Positions 27,222 to 38,100 of a stretch of DNA of 64,000 nucleotides are shown here, piece after piece. The notes beneath the pieces were generated by a model, which saw only the letters and a list, made by a program, of their open reading frames with translations, was not told the origin of the DNA and made no database searches. This DNA comes from Fibrobacterota bacterium (GTDB taxonomy: Bacteria; Fibrobacterota; Fibrobacteria; UBA5070): contig JADKBN010000013.1 in assembly GCA_016715065.1 (NCBI GenBank), positions 65,427-129,426 of the forward strand. Direction: 5' to 3'. A program made the position numbers and the translations under genes. Each line of letters begins with the position of its first letter. Positions within the stretch are counted from its first letter, which is position 1.

Positions 27222-28007
27222 ATGACCTTTCGTCTACCGGTTCTGAGCCTGGGGCACGGCAGCCCCTTGAACGCCATCGAAGACAATTTTTGGTCGCGGT
27301 CGCTGGCTGCGATGGCGCCTGGATTGGCGAAGCTTCCCATCCGGGCGGTGGCGGTGGTGTCCGCCCACTGGTGGACGCGCGGCACCTTCGTGCAGGCTTC
27401 GGAAAGACCGGAAACCATCCACGACTTCGGAGGGTTTCCGCAGGAACTCTTCGAGGTGCGCTACGAGGTGCCTGGGAGCCCCGCCATCGCCGGACCACTG
27501 GCTTCCGATCTGGGCGCGAAGGCGACCGAGGATTGGGGGCTGGATCACGGCGCGTGGTCACTGCTGGTGCATCTGTTCCCCAAGGCGAACATTCCCGTGC
27601 TGCAGATCTCGCTGGATGCGACGATTCCTCCCAAGGATCATCTGGCGCTGGGGAAGCGGCTTGGCGCTTGGCGTGAGCAAGGCGTGTTGGTGTTGGCTTC
27701 CGGCAACGCCACGCACAACCTGCGCGATGCCATGCTGCGCTTTTCCGAGCATCCGCCCAAAACTCCGGGCTGGGCGGCGAGCTTCGATCAAGACTTGGCC
27801 AAGGCGCTGGAAAACCGGGACGAGGCCTGGCTGCTGGGTGCCTTGGAAACTCCGGACGGGAAAATGGCCCATCCCTCCCCCGACCACTGGCTGCCGTGGC
27901 TTTGGGCCTATGGGGCTTCCGATCCGGCCGATCGGTTGGATTTCCCGGTGACAGGATACGATCTCGGATCGCTTTCCATGCGTAGTGCCCGGTGGACAGC
28001 CATCTAG
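27222..28007 (+). CDS. ygiD: DODA-type extradiol dioxygenase family protein (YgiD-like)
   Basis: 261 residues of the class III extradiol dioxygenase family. Likely metal ligands are visible: the early GHGSPLNA, SAHWW, LDHGAWS and GNATHNL. E. coli YgiD can open the ring of DOPA; the natural substrate is unknown. The ATG at 27222 has no clear ribosome site and is preceded by the TAGATT box. The position between pyrF and a TM2 gene gives no pathway hint. Confidence 0.9.
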   Translation: MTFRLPVLSLGHGSPLNAIEDNFWSRSLAAMAPGLAKLPIRAVAVVSAHWWTRGTFVQASERPETIHDFGGFPQELFEVRYEVPGSPAIAGPLASDLGAKATEDWGLDHGAWSLLVHLFPKANIPVLQISLDATIPPKDHLALGKRLGAWREQGVLVLASGNATHNLRDAMLRFSEHPPKTPGWAASFDQDLAKALENRDEAWLLGALETPDGKMAHPSPDHWLPWLWAYGASDPADRLDFPVTGYDLGSLSMRSARWTAI

Positions 28008-28058
28008 GATCTACGTTTCGCACACAATCAGGGAATCGATTTCAAGAGGAGAACACTG

Positions 28059-28367
28059 ATGGAAGAAAATGGGTTGCCTTCGACACCTCCGGTGAACAAG
28101 CCATCGACCAGCCCCTCCGACAAAAAGCTCGCCGCCGGGCTCACCGCCGTGCTTTTGGGATCCTTGGGAATCCACAAGTTCATTCTGGGCTACCAGACCC
28201 AAGGCATCATCATGCTGTTGATCAGCGTGGTGGGCGCTTTGCCGACCTGCGGTTGGAGCGCTGGGGCGATGGGTGTGATCGGGTTGGTGGAAGGGATCAT
28301 CTACCTCACCAAGACCGACGAAGAGTTCGACGCCATGTACGTGACGGGACGCAAGCCCTGGTTCTAA
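28059..28367 (+). CDS. TM2 domain membrane protein
   Basis: 102 residues. A polar N-terminus rich in Pro and Ser is followed by the TM2 domain: two membrane helices with the conserved GIHKFILGYQTQGIIMLL between them, and a short C-terminal tail. TM2 proteins are small membrane proteins of mostly unknown role. GAGGAG lies 7 bases before the ATG, so unlike its neighbours this gene has a classical ribosome site. Confidence 0.9.
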   Translation: MEENGLPSTPPVNKPSTSPSDKKLAAGLTAVLLGSLGIHKFILGYQTQGIIMLLISVVGALPTCGWSAGAMGVIGLVEGIIYLTKTDEEFDAMYVTGRKPWF

Positions 28368-28407
28368 GGTTCTCAGGACCTAATTCGCTTCCAGGGGGTC
28401 AGGTAGG

Positions 28408-28413
28408 TATCTT
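28408..28413 (+). promoter_or_regulatory. TAnnTT promoter box of nadA
   Basis: TATCTT followed by GG, with 10 bases to the ATG at 28424. GGGAG lies between box and start and might also serve as a ribosome site if transcription begins further upstream. Confidence 0.45.
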
Positions 28414-28423
28414 GGGAGCCGCC

Positions 28424-29500
28424 ATGATCGAACTCGACACCATCCGATCCCTGACCCAAGAACAAGCCTTGGAGCGCGCGTATGCGGCCAAGGCAGCCTT
28501 GGGCAAACGTTTGACCATCTTGGGCCACCACTACCAGGCCGACTCCATCGTGGAAATTTCCGATATCACCGGAGATTCCCTGGAACTTTCGCGCAAAGCC
28601 GCCGGGGTGGAATCCGAATTCATCGTGTTCTGCGGCGTGCATTTCATGGCCGAATCCGCCGACATGCTCACCTCCGCGCACCAGAAGGTGATCCTACCTG
28701 ACTTGGCGGCGGGTTGTTCGATGGCCGACATGGCCACGCACGAAGAGTTGGAATCCGCGCTGGATCTCCTGGAGGGGGACCTGGGCCTTTCCATTCTGCC
28801 AGTCACCTATGTCAATTCCTCCGCAGCGGTCAAGCGCGTGGTGGGCCTTCACGGTGGGGTGGTTTGCACCAGTTCCAATGCCGCCCAAGTGGTGGGCTGG
28901 GCGTTGGCGCAAGGCAAAGTGGTGCTCTTTGCACCCGACCAGCACCTGGGTCGCAACACGTCCTTCAAATTGGGTGTGCCTCTGGAAGAAATGCCGCTGT
29001 GGGATCCCCGCGTGCACGATGGCGGGGCGGGCCAAGATGCCTATCGCAAGGCGAAGGTCATCCTGTGGAAGGGGCATTGTTCGGTGCATACTCGCATGCA
29101 CAAGTCCGATGTGGACCACTGGCGGACCACCGATCCCGGCCGCAAGGTGCTGGTGCACCCGGAATGCGTGTTCGACGTGGTGCAAGCGGCGGATCTTGCC
29201 GGATCCACTTCGTTCATCCTCAAAACCCTCGAGTCGGCCCCCTCGCACAGCAAGTGGGCTGTGGGGACGGAAGTGAACCTGGTCCAGCGCCTGGCCAAGA
29301 TCCATCCCGACAAGGACATCGTGCCACTGTCCCAGGTGCAATGCCTGTGCAGCACCATGTTTCGGATCGATCCTTGGCATTTGTGCTGGGTACTGGAAAA
29401 CCTCCAGGAAGGCGTGGTGGTCAACCAGGTGGTGGTGGATTCGGAAACCCGGCACTGGGCGACGGTGGCGCTGCAGAGGATGCTGGATCTTTCCAAGTAG
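28424..29500 (+). CDS. nadA: Quinolinate synthase
   Basis: 358 residues. It condenses iminoaspartate with dihydroxyacetone phosphate to quinolinate in de novo NAD synthesis and carries a [4Fe-4S] cluster. Visible signatures are LGHHYQADSIVEISDITGDS, FCGVHFMAESAD, GGVVCTSSNA, FAPDQHLGRNT and the C-terminal QVQCLCSTMFRIDP; three of these cysteines are the expected cluster ligands. ATG at 28424 fits the usual N-terminus. The long in-frame extension to 27992 overlaps the TM2 gene and is rejected. nadB and nadC are not nearby. Confidence 0.96.
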   Translation: MIELDTIRSLTQEQALERAYAAKAALGKRLTILGHHYQADSIVEISDITGDSLELSRKAAGVESEFIVFCGVHFMAESADMLTSAHQKVILPDLAAGCSMADMATHEELESALDLLEGDLGLSILPVTYVNSSAAVKRVVGLHGGVVCTSSNAAQVVGWALAQGKVVLFAPDQHLGRNTSFKLGVPLEEMPLWDPRVHDGGAGQDAYRKAKVILWKGHCSVHTRMHKSDVDHWRTTDPGRKVLVHPECVFDVVQAADLAGSTSFILKTLESAPSHSKWAVGTEVNLVQRLAKIHPDKDIVPLSQVQCLCSTMFRIDPWHLCWVLENLQEGVVVNQVVVDSETRHWATVALQRMLDLSK

Positions 29501-29575
29501 CACACCACCCGACCCTGGTGGTAGCATCCAGGGAACTACCTTCGGGACCTTCCTAGATCCGGAGCCGTCACGGAT

Positions 29576-32500
29576 TTGAACACTGCGTCAGCCAAAAGGG
29601 TCGTGTCCTTCGCGGGAGTCCTGTTCGCCGGGCTGGTTGGACTGCATTCCTGCGAGAATGTGTACCAAGCGGATTGCACCCTCCAAACCTGGACCTTGCG
29701 GGTCTCCTCGGACAGCGCATCCTTTCCCGACAGCGTCCCGTGGAGCGGGCCATGGGAAACCGGTGTGGGGCGGATGGCTCGTGAAAGAGCCTCCGGGCGG
29801 ATCGAATTGGATCTGCATCTGCCTCTTGACCAGGACACCCTGCAGCTGGAATGGCGGCAAATGGGGGTCCGGCAAAAAACCGTTTGGTGCGTGCGCTCCG
29901 ATGAAACCAAGGTGCTGGTGGCCAAACGCGAAGTGCTTGATCCCGTGGGAGCCGCCTTGCTTGGGGAATTCTGGCGGAGCCGCGGAGGTTCGCCCGCCAA
30001 TGCCGAACCCGCCACTGCCATCGGCTTGAGGAAGTTTTTCGCGACGAGGCTGCTTGCCGGAGATTCCCTGTTCCGCCCGTTTCCCGAAAGTTCGCCTGCA
30101 GGGATCCATCCAGACACCGCCCGCCTCGACACCTGGGTGGCGGCCTGCCGAAGCGGGTGGCCCATGTTCCGCGTGCTGGGGACGTGGAGCCTCTCCACGG
30201 ACTCCGCGCAGCTGCGCACCGCTGTGCGATCCCTGATCGAGGCGGGACGGATTTCGTCTTCGGATACCAACGCCTTGTTCCAGGTCCCGTTGCGCGCGCG
30301 CGGAGCCCTGTCGCAGACAGATATTGTCCAAAGTGATTCATCCCGTCCCGCGGGATCGTTTTCCTGGGCGGCGGGATTGGAGATCGATGTCCGCGCCGCC
30401 GTGCGCTTGCGGAACTTCTCCAGCGACAGCATCGTGGTGTCGGTCGTTTCGTCTCCGGGAGCGCAGGACACCGCATGGGATGTCGCCAAGGGGATTTCCC
30501 TGCGTGCCGGAGCCAATACCGCCACTGGTTTGGACACATTGGTGGTGTGGCTGCGCGACCGCTCGGGTCGCTACGCGCTGGAGTCCCGCACGACCTTCAA
30601 GATCCTGCCTCGACCCCGGATCGTGGTGGTGCACGACAGCGCCGGACCCAGCATCGACCACCCGACCCTGGATTCCGTCGTCGAGTGGAAAATGACCAGC
30701 GTGGATGTGAGGTGGTCGGTGATGGACCTGTCCGGGCTGGATTCGATCTGGATCGATTCCCGATTGGTCTCCCTCGATCCCACGGGCTTCATTCCCTACC
30801 GGATGATTCTGGGAGTCGGTGCGAACGTGGTGGTCCTGAAGGCTCGCGACAGCGCAGGAAATTTCAACTCCGATACCATCCGGATCTACCGGAAGGCCGA
30901 CACCATCCCGCCGCTGGCCATTGCGCAGCCCGGCGCGGGATCGCGCCAGGTGCCGTTCGATTCGGGGCGAGCCAGCGCGATCTGGCACGTGTCGGACAAC
31001 CACAAGCCGACCTCCTGCCGGATCGGTGGGGTGGAGCGGCTGCAAGCCACCACCGAAGGTGGTTGGATCTGTCGAGTCGACCTGGATCTGAACCTGGGCG
31101 TGAACGTCGTTCCGTTGGTGGTGAGGGACAGTTTCGGGAACTTGGCCTACGACACCATCCGCATCGAACGCTTGAAGGACGCGGCATTCCCCACCGCCCG
31201 CGCCTTGGTGGGGCAGGGTTCGCGGGCCGTCCCCTTCGACAGCACACGGGCCTGGGTGGGATGGGAAGTGGCCGACAGCTACGGCCTGGAATTCTGCAAA
31301 ATCGCCGGAACGGACCGCCTGCAACCCGCATCGGGGGGCGGATGGGTCTGCCGGACGGAATTGGTGCTGGATGTAGGACAGAATTTGGCTCCGATGGTGC
31401 TCCAGGACAGCGCAGGAAATTGGATTCGGGACACCATCCGCATCCGGCGCGATGGGGACATGGAGCGGCCCGTTGCCGAAGCGATGCCCGGACTCGGTTC
31501 GCGCAACCTTGGGTTCGATTCGACCTCGGCATCGATCGGCTGGCGGGTTTCCGACAACCATCTGGTGGAATCCTGCAGGATCGAGGGGCGGATCGTTCCG
31601 GTGCGGCCGGGTGGGATCTGCTCGACCGCGGTCGAACTCGCTGTCGGAACAACGGTCTTCCGGCTCGAGGTCGTCGACAAAACGGGGAATGTCCGCTTCG
31701 ACAGCGTCGCGATCGAACGGTTCGTGGATACCCAGCCACCTCAGGCGTGGGCCATCGGATCGGACACGATCCGCGTCGTCGATTCCGTCGAGGACGCCGT
31801 GATTCGATGGGTGATGTCGGACAATCATTCGGTGGGCACCATTGGATGGGGATTCGAAGGGAAGCTGACCAGAATCGATACCATCGTGACCACCACGGCC
31901 GTTGGTGTTGGGACCACAGAAATCCAGCTTTTGGTGCGGGATTCGACCGGGAACACCACGATCGGCCATGTGGTTGTACTGCGGGAAGCGGATGCCCCGC
32001 GACATCGCGTGGATTCCCTCTTTTACACGGGGGCGTCGCCGGATACGCTCGATTGCCCCGCCGGGTGCGACAGCATCGAGATTTCACGGGACAGGATCTC
32101 CTGGACACGGGTGGACAGAGTGGCCATGCTGGACGCTCCCGGCACGTGGTACGCGAGAAGCTTCCCTGGAAAGGCGGAATCGTGGGTTACGCTGCGCCAG
32201 GCGCTTGCGACGGAAAATGTCTTCGCGGGGGTGTCCACCTCCTTCTTCCTGCGCGGCGATTCGCTGTTCGCGGCAGGCCGCAACGATGTCGGTCAGCTCG
32301 GGATCGGGGAGCAACCCACCCAGGTCCTCGCCCCGGTCTTCGTTCGCAAGGGCGTGAAGAAAGTGGTCGGTGGCGAGGGGTTCACGCTGATGTTGCTTTC
32401 CGACGGCCAGGTCGTGGGTGTCGGCTCCGGTCCATTGAGTGGCTGGACCGGGCCGCAGTTGGATTTCGGGAAGCGGCTGGTTTCGACAAATGCTGTCGAC

Positions 32501-33193
32501 ATTGCTTGCGGAAAGGATTTTTTCCTGGTATTGGATGCCTACGGGATGGTGTGGTCGGCGGGCGCCAACACCCATGGCCAGTTGGGGATTGGCGACAGCG
32601 CGAACCGAACCGACCTGTCGTTGGCGGCCACCGGAGCGGTCGCCGTGGGAGCGGGCTGGTTCCATTCGATCCGTTTGGATTCGGCGGGGAACGTCTGGGC
32701 GGTCGGAAGCAACGCATCGGGGCAGTTGGGAAATCTGGCTCCGATGGACTCCCGGGGTTGGCGCAAGGTGGCCGAAGAGGCCGACGCGGTCTACTCCAGC
32801 ATGGGGGCGGGGGGACACCGGGGCCTGGGAGCCAACGACCAGGGGCAGCTTTCCGGCTCGCTGGGCGGGGTCGTTTCCAGTCCTTTGGTGCTCTATCCGG
32901 TCGATGCGGCTTGGGCCGCGGGCGGCGCCTCCCATGTTCTGGTGATGGCGGACAATGGCGACCTAAAGGTCGCAGGATCCAACCTGGAAGGCCAGATCGG
33001 CCTGGAAAGCCAACCAGGCTCTTCCGGCTTCCATTGGATCGCCACGGGTCTGGTCCGGGTCGCAGCCGGGTGGCAGCATTCCCTTCTGGTCAAGGATTCG
33101 GGCGAACCGATGGGAATGGGCGCCAACTCCAGCGGAGAACTCGGCCAGGGAGTGGTCGGCAAAAGGACAACCCCGGTCGGGATCCGACACTGA
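29576..33193 (+). CDS. Large lipoprotein with Ig-like modules and RCC1 repeats, 1205 aa
   Basis: Lipobox region GLVGLHSC at the N-terminus. The middle (about residues 330-800) contains about five tandem modules of about 100 residues. They share a pattern P.A.....GSR.(V/L).FDS..A...W.VSDN..., a conserved Cys, DSxGN and DTIRI, like bacterial Ig or cadherin-like modules. From about residue 875 to the end are RCC1-type repeats (LFAAGRNDVGQLGIG; VWSAGANTHGQLGIG; VWAVGSNASGQLG; LKVAGSNLEGQIGLE; GMGANSSGELGQG), which would fold as a seven-blade propeller. A surface binding role is inferred. The start is TTG at 29576 with GGAG 11 bases upstream; TACCTT at 29537 is a possible promoter box. The stop is 4 bases from the converging uup stop. 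Confidence 0.85.
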   Translation: MNTASAKRVVSFAGVLFAGLVGLHSCENVYQADCTLQTWTLRVSSDSASFPDSVPWSGPWETGVGRMARERASGRIELDLHLPLDQDTLQLEWRQMGVRQKTVWCVRSDETKVLVAKREVLDPVGAALLGEFWRSRGGSPANAEPATAIGLRKFFATRLLAGDSLFRPFPESSPAGIHPDTARLDTWVAACRSGWPMFRVLGTWSLSTDSAQLRTAVRSLIEAGRISSSDTNALFQVPLRARGALSQTDIVQSDSSRPAGSFSWAAGLEIDVRAAVRLRNFSSDSIVVSVVSSPGAQDTAWDVAKGISLRAGANTATGLDTLVVWLRDRSGRYALESRTTFKILPRPRIVVVHDSAGPSIDHPTLDSVVEWKMTSVDVRWSVMDLSGLDSIWIDSRLVSLDPTGFIPYRMILGVGANVVVLKARDSAGNFNSDTIRIYRKADTIPPLAIAQPGAGSRQVPFDSGRASAIWHVSDNHKPTSCRIGGVERLQATTEGGWICRVDLDLNLGVNVVPLVVRDSFGNLAYDTIRIERLKDAAFPTARALVGQGSRAVPFDSTRAWVGWEVADSYGLEFCKIAGTDRLQPASGGGWVCRTELVLDVGQNLAPMVLQDSAGNWIRDTIRIRRDGDMERPVAEAMPGLGSRNLGFDSTSASIGWRVSDNHLVESCRIEGRIVPVRPGGICSTAVELAVGTTVFRLEVVDKTGNVRFDSVAIERFVDTQPPQAWAIGSDTIRVVDSVEDAVIRWVMSDNHSVGTIGWGFEGKLTRIDTIVTTTAVGVGTTEIQLLVRDSTGNTTIGHVVVLREADAPRHRVDSLFYTGASPDTLDCPAGCDSIEISRDRISWTRVDRVAMLDAPGTWYARSFPGKAESWVTLRQALATENVFAGVSTSFFLRGDSLFAAGRNDVGQLGIGEQPTQVLAPVFVRKGVKKVVGGEGFTLMLLSDGQVVGVGSGPLSGWTGPQLDFGKRLVSTNAVDIACGKDFFLVLDAYGMVWSAGANTHGQLGIGDSANRTDLSLAATGAVAVGAGWFHSIRLDSAGNVWAVGSNASGQLGNLAPMDSRGWRKVAEEADAVYSSMGAGGHRGLGANDQGQLSGSLGGVVSSPLVLYPVDAAWAAGGASHVLVMADNGDLKVAGSNLEGQIGLESQPGSSGFHWIATGLVRVAAGWQHSLLVKDSGEPMGMGANSSGELGQGVVGKRTTPVGIRH

Positions 33194-33197
33194 TGGC

Positions 33198-34994
33198 TCA
33201 GCCCCCCAGTTCGTCCCAGCGGATGTAGGCCGAGGCGATTTCCGTTTCCAGCTGGGCGAGTCGCGCGTTGGTCTTGGCGATCTCGTCGGCGGGTTTGCGA
33301 TAGAAGGATGGATCGGCCATCGCTTCGCCAAGGGAGGATTGTTCAGATTCCAGCTTTTCGATGAGAGCCGGCAGGGATTCCAGCTCGCGCGTTTCCTTGT
33401 AGGACAATTTCCGCGTGGTCGGACTCGTAGCTGCCGGAACTTCTGAGGTCGGTGCGGCCGGACGTTTGCGGGCTTGGGCTGCGGCTTCGAGCGCCTCGCG
33501 CTGGTTCATTTCGCGGCGCCAGTCCGACCATCCACCCACGTGCTCGGTCACTTGGCCGTCTTCGGCGATGGCCAACACGGAGGTGGCCACATTGTCGAGG
33601 AATTCGCGGTCGTGGCTCACCAACAGCACCGTGCCGTCGAACTCCACCAGCAGGCTTTCCAGCAGGTCCAATGTTTCCATGTCCAGGTCGTTGGTGGGTT
33701 CGTCCAGCACCAGCACGTTGGCGGATCTCGTGAACAGTCGTGCCAGCAGCAGGCGGTTGCGTTCGCCGCCGGAAAGCGATCCGGCTTTCTGCAGGGCCGT
33801 TTCGCGGGAGAACAGGAAGTCCTGCAGATACGTCACCACGTGGCGTTGCACGCCGCCGATGGTGACCGATTCGCGGCCTTCGGCGATGTTGTCGCGCACG
33901 GTGGCTTCCGGATCGATCTGCGAGCGCATCTGATCGAAGTACAGGATCTCGAGGTTGGTGCCGGTCACGATCGAGCCGCTCTTCGGAGGGAGCTCGCCCA
34001 GGAGAACGCGCAGAAGCGTGGTTTTTCCGGATCCATTGGGCCCCAGGATCGCCACCTTCTCGCCGCGCGTGACGATGGTGTCGATGTTCTTCAGGAGAGG
34101 ACGATCGCCCCACCAGAAACTGACATCCTTGGCTTCCAGCACCTTCCGACCGGAACGCTCGGCCTCGTTGATCTGCATCTGCACCGCACCCTGGCGCACC
34201 CTGCGCGAGGAACGTTCGTCGCGCATCTTCTGCAAGGCGCGCACCCGTCCTTCGTTGCGCGCCACGCGTGCCTTGGGGCTCTTTCGGGCCCAGACCTCTT
34301 CCTGGGCCATCTTCCGGTCGAAATCCGACCAATTCTTCTCTTCCGCCTCAAGCATGGCCTGCTTGCGCGAAAGGAACGTGTCCCAATCGCAGGCCCAGTC
34401 GTACATGCGCCCGCGGTCCAACTCCAGGATCCGGGTGGAGAGCCGCCGCAGGAAGGCGCGGTCGTGGGTGACAAACAGCAAGGCCACGCCACTGGAGAGC
34501 AATACGTCCTCCATCCAGGCGATGGAGTCGATGTCCAGGTGGTTGGTGGGTTCGTCCAGCAGAAGCAGCGTGGGCTCTGAAGCCAGCGCGCGCGCCAGGA
34601 GAACTCGCCGCTTCTGGCCGCCGGAGAGTTCCGAAAACGCCATCTCGGCGGGGAGGCCTGCCTTCTCGATCCAGCGTTCCGCTTCCAGTTCGATCTTCCA
34701 GTCGCCATCCTGGACGTGGTGGGCCGCGCCGTCGCGGACGATTTCTGCCACGGTTCCAGGAAGATCGGGGATTTCCTGGGGCAGATAGGCGATGCGGGTG
34801 GCGCTGTCTTGGATGATCTCGCCAGTATCCGGTTCGTGTTCGCCAAGCACCATGCGCATGAGGGTGCTCTTGCCGGTGCCGTTGCGGCCGGTCAAGCAGA
34901 CGCGTTCCCCTTTTTCCAGGGTAAAGCGGACCGAGTCCAGCAGTGGGGCGCCGCCGAATCGGAAGCTCACGTCGCGAAAAGAAAGGATAGCCAT
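33198..34994 (-). CDS. uup: ABC-F family ATPase, Uup type
   Basis: 598 residues with two ABC ATPase domains: Walker A GRNGTGKST and GPNGSGKTT, signatures LSGGQKRR and LSGGERNR, and Walker B LLLLDEPTNHLD and VLVLDEPTNDLD. An ABC-F linker lies between them, and a C-terminal coiled coil (LESLPALIEKLESEQSSLGE) is characteristic of Uup. Uup acts in the cytosol on ribosomes and on DNA branch intermediates. ATG at 34994 is chosen because it gives the normal N-terminus (AILSFRDVSFRFGG); the open frame beyond it covers the opposite-strand giant gene. There is no Shine-Dalgarno sequence. Confidence 0.93.
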   Translation of the reverse strand: MAILSFRDVSFRFGGAPLLDSVRFTLEKGERVCLTGRNGTGKSTLMRMVLGEHEPDTGEIIQDSATRIAYLPQEIPDLPGTVAEIVRDGAAHHVQDGDWKIELEAERWIEKAGLPAEMAFSELSGGQKRRVLLARALASEPTLLLLDEPTNHLDIDSIAWMEDVLLSSGVALLFVTHDRAFLRRLSTRILELDRGRMYDWACDWDTFLSRKQAMLEAEEKNWSDFDRKMAQEEVWARKSPKARVARNEGRVRALQKMRDERSSRRVRQGAVQMQINEAERSGRKVLEAKDVSFWWGDRPLLKNIDTIVTRGEKVAILGPNGSGKTTLLRVLLGELPPKSGSIVTGTNLEILYFDQMRSQIDPEATVRDNIAEGRESVTIGGVQRHVVTYLQDFLFSRETALQKAGSLSGGERNRLLLARLFTRSANVLVLDEPTNDLDMETLDLLESLLVEFDGTVLLVSHDREFLDNVATSVLAIAEDGQVTEHVGGWSDWRREMNQREALEAAAQARKRPAAPTSEVPAATSPTTRKLSYKETRELESLPALIEKLESEQSSLGEAMADPSFYRKPADEIAKTNARLAQLETEIASAYIRWDELGG

Positions 34995-35003
34995 GGAGGG
35001 CGG

Positions 35004-35011
35004 CAAACATA
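35004..35011 (-). promoter_or_regulatory. TAnnTTTG promoter box of uup
   Basis: Read on the minus strand this is TATGTTTG, an exact match to the Bacteroidetes-type -7 consensus; 11 bases separate TATGTT from the ATG. A second box, TAAATT, occurs on the plus strand at 35083 before the giant gene. Confidence 0.5.
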
Positions 35012-35144
35012 CCTTCCGAGACCGCTGGAGCGGAGGTTGGCAAAAAACCGGACCGATTCCTCCCGTTTCGTTGCCAAATCGGTAAATTTTTCCCCTAACT
35101 CGTCCGCTACCGAAAGACCCGACGTGTCCCCATCCGGCTTCCCG

Positions 35145-38100
35145 ATGTCCCGCATCCTGGCGATTTTGTGCGCACTCGCCCCGTTCGTGTCCGCTGCCAA
35201 GACCGTGATCCTGCAAAATCCGTGGACAGGCGCGGACCTGCCCCGCTATCCACCCTCGATCATTATGCCCGATGCAGGCGGGTTCAACACCCTGACCCAA
35301 GCGGCCTTCAGCGACAAAAGTTACTGGTCGTACACCTTCGCGAGCAACACTCCCGGCCGGTTCTACTTCGTCAACACCAACTCGACCGATTACCAATACG
35401 GAACCACGGGTTTCCGTCCGACGGGTTCGGCTCCGGCAACCTTCGATGTGGATGCGCTGTTCGCCGGGAGGGATACGGTGTGGATCGTTCCGGATACCAC
35501 CAATCCCCGCCCTCGCATTCCTGCCATCACCGCCACCGACCCCATGGGAAAGCGCATGGTGGTCATGTTCCGCAGTCCCTGGTCGGGAACGCCGCGCTTC
35601 AGGGCTCATGGTGGGGATTGGGGCAACTTCGCGCAGGTCTCCAGCGCCAATCTGTGGTATTCGGCGAGCCTGGCCGGACTGGCCGACCTGAAGCTGGCAA
35701 TCAGCGACTACAACGGCATGTACTTCCTGGGAGCTGCCGGACAATCCACTTCTTCCACCACCACGCTCGACCTGGATGCCGCCCTGGCCAACAACGACAC
35801 CGTGTGGATTATCGGTGCCGCCACCGGCGCGCCCAAGGTGGGAAGCTACGTCTCCAGCCAGTCCGTGGTCCTGCTGAAGAATCCATGGGAAGTGACAAAT
35901 TCCGGAACTCCCCCCGCGGTCGGCTTCGATCAGACCGGTTCGTGGAATTCGATGACCGCCGCCGCCGGATGGCCGGGTTGGTACGCCGCGACCATCCCAA
36001 ACGTGTACGGAAACATGACCTTCCGCAACGGGGTCGCGGGCACTTCCTACCTGAGCTCCATCGGGATCGCGAGCTCGGGCTATCCATTCACGATGGATAC
36101 GGCCCTGCTCAAGAACGACACGGTCTGGGTGGTTCCTTCGGCTTCCGGCACGCATTCGGTCCTGAGCGCGCCGCCTGCCGCTCGAGCGGTCACGCTGATG
36201 TTGCGCAATCCCTGGGATTCCCTCAATCCAAGACAGCCACCATTCGCCCGGATCGAAGGCGCCGACTGGGCACCGTTGGCCGCGGCCCCTGGAGGATGGT
36301 TCGCCCTTTCCACGGCGCTTTCCGGCTCCAGGCTGCAAGTGGGCATCCGCAACGCCACCGGGACGTCCTACCTGAGTTCGATCGGATTGACGTCGGTTTC
36401 CTCCAACTACATGGTGCTGGACACGGCCTTTGCCAGAAACGACACGATCTGGATCGTGCCCCAGCCGAACTACTACCACCTCGCGTTGTCCTCGGAGCCG
36501 CAGCCCCGCCAAGGCGTGGTCATGCTCCTCAATCCGTGGGAATCCAACTATCCAGGCCTCGCTCCCCGCGTGGAGATCGAATCCCAAGGGCAGGCGACGA
36601 TGTCTCCCGTGGCCGCGATGCCGGGATGGTACAGCGCGCCGATCCAATTCTACGGGAGTCTGCTCACCACCTTCTGGGACAATGCGAAGAGCTACTCGAA
36701 GGGACGCTACGTCCTGGACACGGCCTATGCCAAAAACGACACCATCTGGGTGACGTTTCCGTCATCGTCTTCCGTACCCAGGGTGTCCAGCGTCCAGCCC
36801 CCGGAAAAAACGATGACCATCCTGTTCAAGAGTCCATGGGATTCCATCGCCCCCTTTCTGCCAGGATCTGTCCAGGTGGAAGGAAGGGCCTGGGTGCCGC
36901 TGGCGCCCGTGGCCGGATCGGCGGGATGGTATGCGGCCACCGTGAACTTCTTCACGACGCTTCAGGTGGACATCCGCGATTCGAAGGGGACGTCGTTCCT
37001 CAGCGCGTGGGGCACCGCCTCGACGACTTCGGCGCTTCTGCTGGACACCGCCTACGCGAAAAACGATACGGTTTGGATCGTGGGCGGGGCGGGAAACAAC
37101 ACGCCCATTTCCGTGTCCACCGCGGCGCCCGCCACGCGTCCCTTGACTCTCCTGCTGCAGGGACCTTGGGAGTCCGTCGATCCCGGCGTGGCTCCCTCCA
37201 TCCTCGCCAACGGCAGAAATTGGCAATCCTTCCAGGCCCATCCGACGCTTCCCGGCTGGTACGCATCCTCCCTGGATCTCTACGGGCCGGCGATCGTGCA
37301 GATCCGAAACGCCGCCAGGACCTCCTACATGTATTACGGCGGAACGGCGACGTCGAACTGGTACACCCTGAGCCTGGACACTGCCTACGCGAAAAACGAC
37401 ACCCTGTGGATCCATCGGAATGCGTCCGGAACCTTGAGCGTGGTGCCGACGGCGCCGAGCCTCAAGCCCGTCACGATCCTGTTCAAGAGTCCATGGGACA
37501 CGGCCATTCCCGGCCAGCCGGGCCAGTTCAATGTGGAAGGACACGGATGGAGGGTCTTGGTGCCCCTCGCGGGATCGGCTGGCTGGTACGTTGGAACGGA
37601 CACCTTCATCGGATCGCTGCAATTGGCGATCCGCGACTCCAAGGGAACCTCGTACATCGGTTACAACGGCACCACGTCGTCGGCTTCCTCCACCGTCCAG
37701 CTGGATACGGCCTACGCGAAAAACGACACGGTGTGGATCGTGGCGGGAGCGGGCGTCGGAACCCAGCCGGGCATCTTCACCAGGGAGCCGCCCGCCCGCC
37801 CGTTGACCGTGATCCTCCAAAACCCCTGGGAGGCAGCCACACCCGGGGCGGCCCCTTCCCTCCTGGTCAATGGCAAAAACTGGCAATCCTTCCTGGCATA
37901 CGCGCCGCGACCGGGGTGGTATTCCGCTTCCCTGGACTTCTACGGATCGCTGGCCGTTCAGATCCGCAACACCGCGGCCACCTCCTATCTCTCCGCCAAC
38001 GGCACGACCTCCTACAATTCCAGCCCCATGACCTTGGATACGTCCTACGCCAAAAACGACACGATCTGGATCGTGGCGGGGCCGGTCACCGTGCCGCGCA

